A program made the position numbers and the translations under genes. Of a DNA stretch of 64,000 bases, positions 59,662 through 64,000 are shown one piece after another (within the stretch, counting starts at the first letter, position 1; each line of letters starts with the position of its first letter). The notes beneath the pieces are model-generated. The model had not been told where the DNA came from, ran no database searches, and worked only from the letters and a program-made list of their open reading frames with translations. Origin of the DNA: Wocania arenilitoris (GTDB lineage: Bacteria; Bacteroidota; Bacteroidia; Flavobacteriales; Flavobacteriaceae); the NCBI RefSeq assembly GCF_021728535.1, contig NZ_JAKKDU010000004.1:94853-158852 (forward strand), in the 5' to 3' direction.

Positions 59662-61020
59662 TTAATAGCTGTCTTTAATCCAGTTATAAGGTTTGTTCTT
59701 TACCCACATACCTCTTGTGAAATCAGGAAAATCCTGTGGTTCGCCATTGTTTTCTATGGATAGTTCAGATAATGGGGTAATAGCACTCCACGCAGCAGCG
59801 TCGTAGGCATCCATTGGAGGTGCTATATTTTGTTTTGCAGATTCTACAAAAGCATGTAACACAAAAAAGTCCATACCGCCATGACCTGCACCTGTGGCAT
59901 GTTCGCCATATTTTTTCCAAAGTGGATGATCGTATTTTTCCAACCAAGCTTTAGAATCATCCCACTTGTGAGGTTTAGAAATGCCTTCTACATGTATTCT
60001 GTCTCCATCCTTTTCCCATAGCCCCTTTGTGCCCTGAACCCTAAAACCTAATGAATAAGGTCTTGGTAAGTGTACATCATGGGTAACTATAATGGTTTCT
60101 CCATTGGCTGTTTCTATGGTTGATGTAATAACATCGCCCATTTTAAAGTTTACTTTTGCATTTGGATGATTTTCTCCGCCATGTTCAACAATATAATTAT
60201 GCATCCCCCTACTTTTTGTGGCATGAGAGGTTAGTGATACAAACCTATTGCCTCTGTTGATGTCGCACATAGCAGCTATTGGCCCAGCGCCGTGGGTTGG
60301 GTAAACATCTGCGTTTCTTAATACTGAATGTTGTGTTCTCCAAGCCGACTCCGATATACCTTTATCACCAAACTCTACACCTTTACCATAAGCTGTCTTT
60401 CCATCATTAAGCATAACGAAACGTAAATCGTGTTGGTAACCACATCTAAAATGAACCAATTCGCCAAAAACATTTTGTTTTACCATATTTAAAACAGCTA
60501 AAACATCCCGACGGTAATTTACATTTTCCAACAACATTAAATGTGTTCCTGTTTGTTCATGTGTATTTACTAAATCCCAGCATTCTTCCAATGTATTGGC
60601 TGCCGATACTTCTAAACCTGTGTACTTGCCAGCTTTCATAGTATCTACTGCCATTCTGGTATGCCAAAGCCATGGTGTTGATATAATAACAGCATCTACT
60701 TCTTTTAATTCTAATAGATTTCTGTAATCATAATCACTTTTTCCAAAAACTTGTGGTTCTTTCTTTCCTGCCTTGCTAATCTTATCTAAAGCTATTTTTA
60801 TACGATTAGGGTCTATGTCACAAATAGCTGTTATCTCTACATCTTTTCTTATTAAAGCATTGTTTAAATGATTAGTTCCTCTTAAACCAACACCAATAAA
60901 TGCTAGTTTTAACTTGTTTGTATTGTCATTAATAGTTTTAGCATAGGTTAAACTTGGCAATATGGTAAGTCCTGCACTTGCCAATGCAGCTTGCTTAACA
61001 AAATTTCGACGTCTATTCAT
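59662..61020 (-). CDS. Gfo/Idh/MocA-family protein, GH109-like, Tat-exported
   Basis: 452 residues from the chosen start at 61020, where NRRRNFVKQAALASAGLTI forms a twin-arginine signal; an earlier in-frame ATG at 61071 would put 17 odd residues before it. The Rossmann part has AFIGVGLRGTNHL for NAD binding. TGAGHGGMDFFVL near the C-terminus is the motif I associate with GH109, a family that cleaves N-acetylgalactosaminides by an NAD-dependent redox mechanism. It could instead be a dehydrogenase or act on another sugar. It is the first gene of the PUL operon, 40 bases before susC, and is the only glycosidase-like enzyme in it. Confidence 0.82.
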   Translation of the reverse strand: MNRRRNFVKQAALASAGLTILPSLTYAKTINDNTNKLKLAFIGVGLRGTNHLNNALIRKDVEITAICDIDPNRIKIALDKISKAGKKEPQVFGKSDYDYRNLLELKEVDAVIISTPWLWHTRMAVDTMKAGKYTGLEVSAANTLEECWDLVNTHEQTGTHLMLLENVNYRRDVLAVLNMVKQNVFGELVHFRCGYQHDLRFVMLNDGKTAYGKGVEFGDKGISESAWRTQHSVLRNADVYPTHGAGPIAAMCDINRGNRFVSLTSHATKSRGMHNYIVEHGGENHPNAKVNFKMGDVITSTIETANGETIIVTHDVHLPRPYSLGFRVQGTKGLWEKDGDRIHVEGISKPHKWDDSKAWLEKYDHPLWKKYGEHATGAGHGGMDFFVLHAFVESAKQNIAPPMDAYDAAAWSAITPLSELSIENNGEPQDFPDFTRGMWVKNKPYNWIKDSY

Positions 61021-61104
61021 TATATAAATTTCTTTTATTAACAATAATGTACTTAACAAAGTACAATTCATCTATACAAATATTTAAATATTCCTAGTAT
61101 ATTA

Positions 61105-61175
61105 TGGTGGGTTTTTTTATCTAAAACGACTTGTATTTTACTCAAAAAAGCAAGTTTAGATAAATATACCTACCA
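61105..61175. promoter_or_regulatory. Large inverted repeat, candidate PUL operator
   Basis: Arms 61105-61125 and 61155-61175 are inverted copies matching at 18 of 21 positions (TGGT.GGT...TTATCTAAA). They have a 29-base spacer that itself carries CTTG and CAAG at its ends. It lies 85-155 bases upstream of the GH109-like start, in the divergent region with the sensor gene. AraC-type DNA-binding domains of hybrid sensors use repeated half sites, so this is a plausible binding site. A second, perfect 7-bp inverted repeat (TGTACTT / AAGTACA) lies at 61048-61065, nearer the gene. Confidence 0.5.
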
Positions 61176-61225
61176 TTTTTGATTAACATGTCTCTTATAA
61201 GTATTAATCTATTAAATCACACTAG

Positions 61226-61240
61226 TTTTTTTTTTTTTTT
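61226..61240. repeat. Homopolymer T15
   Basis: Fifteen consecutive T's lie 13 bases upstream of the -33 element of the sensor gene. It may bend DNA or act as an upstream element, and its length could vary between cells. Nothing else is seen in the remainder of this 345-base divergent region apart from the repeats and promoter listed. Confidence 0.6.
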
Positions 61241-61253
61241 GATTGATAAATCT

Positions 61254-61283
61254 TTTGTTAATAAATCTAAACTTGTAAATTTG
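61254..61283 (+). promoter_or_regulatory. Promoter of the hybrid sensor gene
   Basis: TTTG (61254-61257), an 18-base spacer and TAAATTTG (61276-61283) match both elements of the Bacteroidota promoter exactly. The start codon at 61366 leaves a leader of about 75 bases. The spacing equals that of the comEC promoter candidate. Confidence 0.65.
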
Positions 61284-61365
61284 AACAAATCCTCTCAAAA
61301 TAGTTTTACACATTTTTTAAATAAAAAATAATATCAAAACTGTTTACTTTTATTCTTGACTAAAG

Positions 61366-64000
61366 ATGAACTACTTTTCAAAAACCTTTATTCTATTTAA
61401 ATTTTTACTGTTTGTAAATGCAATAGGTTTTAGTCAAGAAAAATCAAATTTCATAAAGTTGAATGAAATTTTTTTTGGTAATTCAAACATTGTTGAAGAC
61501 AATTTAGGATTTATTAGAGTTTTTGGAACCGAAGGACTTGGCAAGTATGATGGTTATAGCTTTTCATTAACACCATACAAATCTCTTTTTGGTGCTGAGT
61601 ATGTAAGAGATAGGGATTTTTTAATGAATAAAGATGGCAATAATAATATTTGGATTTCTTCTTTTAATGGTGAATTAACCAAAATTGGAGCAAATGGAGT
61701 TAATACATCATATAAAAAAGAGATTTTATATAACAAAGCTCCTCAACAAATCTCTGCCATGAAAGCCTATGCAAAAGATATGTGGTTTGGAAGCATAAAT
61801 GGCATACTGTATAAGCATGATTTTATTAACTCTAAAATTGATAGTATTGCTGCTTTACCTAGTTTAAATGATTTGCCTCAAAGAGTAGGAAGTATTGCTA
61901 TTACTAACTTTAAAGAAATATGGATTAGTACATTTAGGGGAAAAGTTTACAGTTACTCATTAACAACAAACACGTTTAAAGCTTTAAAACTTCCTATAAA
62001 GGATAAAACGCAAACAATTAAAATAGTAAATGATAAAAATGGAGAACTTTGGATTGCTACTGAATTAGATGGGTTATTTAGGTATAGTCCTAAACAAAAT
62101 AATAATAGTTTTAAACAATATAATAATTTAGATTCCTCAAAAACTGGGCAAAAGCATCACATGTACATTTCTGTTTTCTGTGATAAGTCAGGAAAAATAT
62201 GGGCAGGAACAGATGGAGACGGGCTTTATTCAATTAATCCTGTAAATGATAAAATAACTACTTACAAGCATGAAGAAACAAACAAATTTTCTATTAGTAA
62301 TAACACTATCATTAACATCAATGAAGATTCAAAAGGTAATATTTGGGTTTTAGCAAAAAAAGGTGAGATAAATATTCTTCCAAACAACAACAACAATATT
62401 AAATATTATAACGGTTTAGAAAACAATACTCCCACTAATGTGCTTTCTATATTAAAATCTTCAGATAATTCTTTATGGTTAGGTACAGATGGAAAAGGAT
62501 TGAATAGGGTTTTCCCCAACAATACCAAAGTTCAATATGATATAAACAAAAAGGGAGAATACTTTTTTGAAGGAAGATATGTTCAATCTCTTGTTGAAGA
62601 TGCCAAAGGAAACATCTGGATAGGCACTTATCAAAAGGGATTATGGGTTTATAATAAAGACTCTAGATATTTTACTAAAGTTAACACTTCCAACTCAAGT
62701 GGAATATATGCTTCAGATATTAGAGCCTTGTTTAAAGATTCAAAAAATAGAATTTGGGTGGCCTCATCAAATTCAATAAATGTTTTTTCAGACAACCAAG
62801 AACAAGTTGCAAACTTTGATTATGATGATAATGGTTTATTTGGGAGTATATCCATGGCAATAAATGAAGATGAAAATGGAACAATTTGGGCGGGCATAAA
62901 TCCTAATAAATTGTTTAAGTTTAATGAAAACTTTAATGACATTAACAAATCTTATTTTACAAAACACAATTATTTTTTAAAACAAAAAAATGATTCGCGT
63001 AACTATAATATTCATTCATTATTACCTGATTATAAAGGGAATTTATGGATTTTGTGTGCCTCTGGAATGCTACAAAAATTTAAACTTAAGGACAATACCT
63101 ATGAGTCGTTAGCAAACAAAAATCATTTTAAAAATATAGTGCTAAACTCTATTTTATTTGAAGACTCAAATAATTTATGGATTTCCAGTAATAATGGGGT
63201 ACATCATTATAATATAGAAGATGACACATTTAAGTCTTTCTATAGAATTGATGGATTTCAAAGTAATAGTTTTACCCGAAGAAGTGCTTTTAAGGACTCT
63301 GAAGGAATATTATATTTTGGAAGTGAAGATGGTGTTAATTCTTTTTTACCCTCTCAGTTAAATAAAGAAGAAGTCAAAGCGAAATTGTATATAAATAACA
63401 TTGAAATTTTAAACAAACCGGCTCGTTCTATAATTGGAGATCAAATAAAAGGCGGTATTGAATATATACAAGAACTTAACTTAAACTCTAACCAATCGTC
63501 GTTTTCATTTCAATTTTCAGCAATTGATAACGTAATAAATCCTAATTATCACTATGCCTATAAATTGAATGGTTTTGATGCCGATTGGATTATCCCGAAA
63601 AATGACCGCATAGCTACTTATACCAACATACCTTACGGAGATTATATATTTGAAGTAAAAGCTGGATCAAAAAAAGGAGAATGGAATATTGCTCCAATAC
63701 AAGTTGCCATTAATATTAAACCGCCTTGGTGGCATAGCAATATGGCCTACATAGTATACTTTATAGCGAGTCTACTATTAATTTATGGTATTACCATATG
63801 GGTTCGCTTAAAAAACAAATTAGCTAAAGAAGCGTGGCAAAATAATAAAGAAAAAGAGTTATATGCAATGAAAATGAATTTTTTCGCAAAAATGTCTCAC
63901 GAGATTCAAACACCTCTAACTTTAATTTTAGGTCCCATAGAAGATATGTTAGAACGAGCTTCTGCAAATAAAAATCAGTTATTAAAGCAGCGCTTGCAAA
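61366..64000 (+). CDS. Hybrid two-component system sensor (HTCS), N-terminal part
   Basis: About 878 codons are in the window and the frame is still open at its end. A signal peptide (about 1-22, ending GFS-Q) is followed by two-component-regulator propeller repeats over about 25-690 (recurring DxxGxIW-type motifs: DKSGKIWAGT, DSKNRIWVAS, DAKGNIWIGT). Then come a Y_Y_Y domain (about 725-790), one membrane helix (about 793-815) and a histidine-kinase domain with phospho-acceptor His845 in MSHEIQTPLTL. In full HTCS proteins an ATPase, receiver and AraC-type domain follow. It senses oligosaccharide in the periplasm and should control the divergent PUL. Confidence 0.93.
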   Translation, partial: MNYFSKTFILFKFLLFVNAIGFSQEKSNFIKLNEIFFGNSNIVEDNLGFIRVFGTEGLGKYDGYSFSLTPYKSLFGAEYVRDRDFLMNKDGNNNIWISSFNGELTKIGANGVNTSYKKEILYNKAPQQISAMKAYAKDMWFGSINGILYKHDFINSKIDSIAALPSLNDLPQRVGSIAITNFKEIWISTFRGKVYSYSLTTNTFKALKLPIKDKTQTIKIVNDKNGELWIATELDGLFRYSPKQNNNSFKQYNNLDSSKTGQKHHMYISVFCDKSGKIWAGTDGDGLYSINPVNDKITTYKHEETNKFSISNNTIININEDSKGNIWVLAKKGEINILPNNNNNIKYYNGLENNTPTNVLSILKSSDNSLWLGTDGKGLNRVFPNNTKVQYDINKKGEYFFEGRYVQSLVEDAKGNIWIGTYQKGLWVYNKDSRYFTKVNTSNSSGIYASDIRALFKDSKNRIWVASSNSINVFSDNQEQVANFDYDDNGLFGSISMAINEDENGTIWAGINPNKLFKFNENFNDINKSYFTKHNYFLKQKNDSRNYNIHSLLPDYKGNLWILCASGMLQKFKLKDNTYESLANKNHFKNIVLNSILFEDSNNLWISSNNGVHHYNIEDDTFKSFYRIDGFQSNSFTRRSAFKDSEGILYFGSEDGVNSFLPSQLNKEEVKAKLYINNIEILNKPARSIIGDQIKGGIEYIQELNLNSNQSSFSFQFSAIDNVINPNYHYAYKLNGFDADWIIPKNDRIATYTNIPYGDYIFEVKAGSKKGEWNIAPIQVAINIKPPWWHSNMAYIVYFIASLLLIYGITIWVRLKNKLAKEAWQNNKEKELYAMKMNFFAKMSHEIQTPLTLILGPIEDMLERASANKNQLLKQRLQ

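Noticed and set aside
61021-61104. A promoter for the GH109-susC operon (TACTTTG on the minus strand at 61063-61057)
   Set aside because: The -7-like motif lacks one spacer base and the only TTTG is 13 bases upstream, too close. The real promoter probably depends on the sensor and could not be placed.

Overview
This is AT-rich DNA from a Bacteroidota chromosome, almost certainly a marine-type Flavobacteriaceae. The reasons are a GYDIA-type mevalonate-pathway kinase beside class II HMG-CoA reductase, a SusC/SusD pair next to a hybrid two-component sensor, a protein ending in a type IX secretion (T9SS) sorting domain, the Bacteroidota dcw gene order without murF or ddl, and promoters of the TTTG / TAnnTTTG type.

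Region 1 (1-17.3 kb) is housekeeping. It holds mevalonate genes on the minus strand, a peptide-use cassette (DPP-IV-like peptidase followed by two POT peptide transporters), a periplasmic thioredoxin, a convergent comEC, a minus-strand group surE / small membrane protein / lpxB / C40 peptidase, a Prc-type processing protease, and a second C40 peptidase. Region 2 (17.4-22.2 kb) is a scar between core genes. It has a GH2 beta-galactosidase broken at an 11-base G/C run and also lacking a start codon, a diverged second copy of the engB 3' end, and a secreted-protein gene carrying several stops and frameshifts. Region 3 (22.2-40.2 kb) is core: engB, an alpha/beta hydrolase, then the complete dcw cluster mraZ-rsmH-ftsL-ftsI-murE-mraY-murD-ftsW-murG-murC-ftsQ-ftsA-ftsZ, yqeY and tRNA-Arg(UCG). 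MurE carries DNPR, so the wall is of the meso-diaminopimelate type.

Region 4 (40.3-64 kb, starting just past the tRNA) is a polysaccharide-utilization-type locus. Ten minus-strand genes run from a Tat-exported GH109-like oxidoreductase-fold protein through SusC, SusD, a PKD/LamG surface lipoprotein, a sulfatase, a DUF3472-like lipoprotein, a 1584-residue Asp-box/PKD/LamG T9SS protein, a small lipoprotein, a second sulfatase and a PhoD-like phosphatase. A hybrid sensor kinase is divergent to them and runs off the window. The set removes sulfate and phosphate esters and binds glycan, but I see no classical glycoside hydrolase or polysaccharide lyase. A large inverted repeat between the sensor and the operon is a candidate operator.

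The most notable observations are: in-frame palindromic repeats inside the GYDIA kinase gene; the engB-tail duplication with its decayed cargo; the G11 tract in the beta-galactosidase; non-ATG starts confined to mraZ and the fts genes of the dcw cluster; and the hydrolase-poor, esterase-rich PUL with its inverted-repeat control region. No CRISPR array, insertion sequence or riboswitch was recognised.
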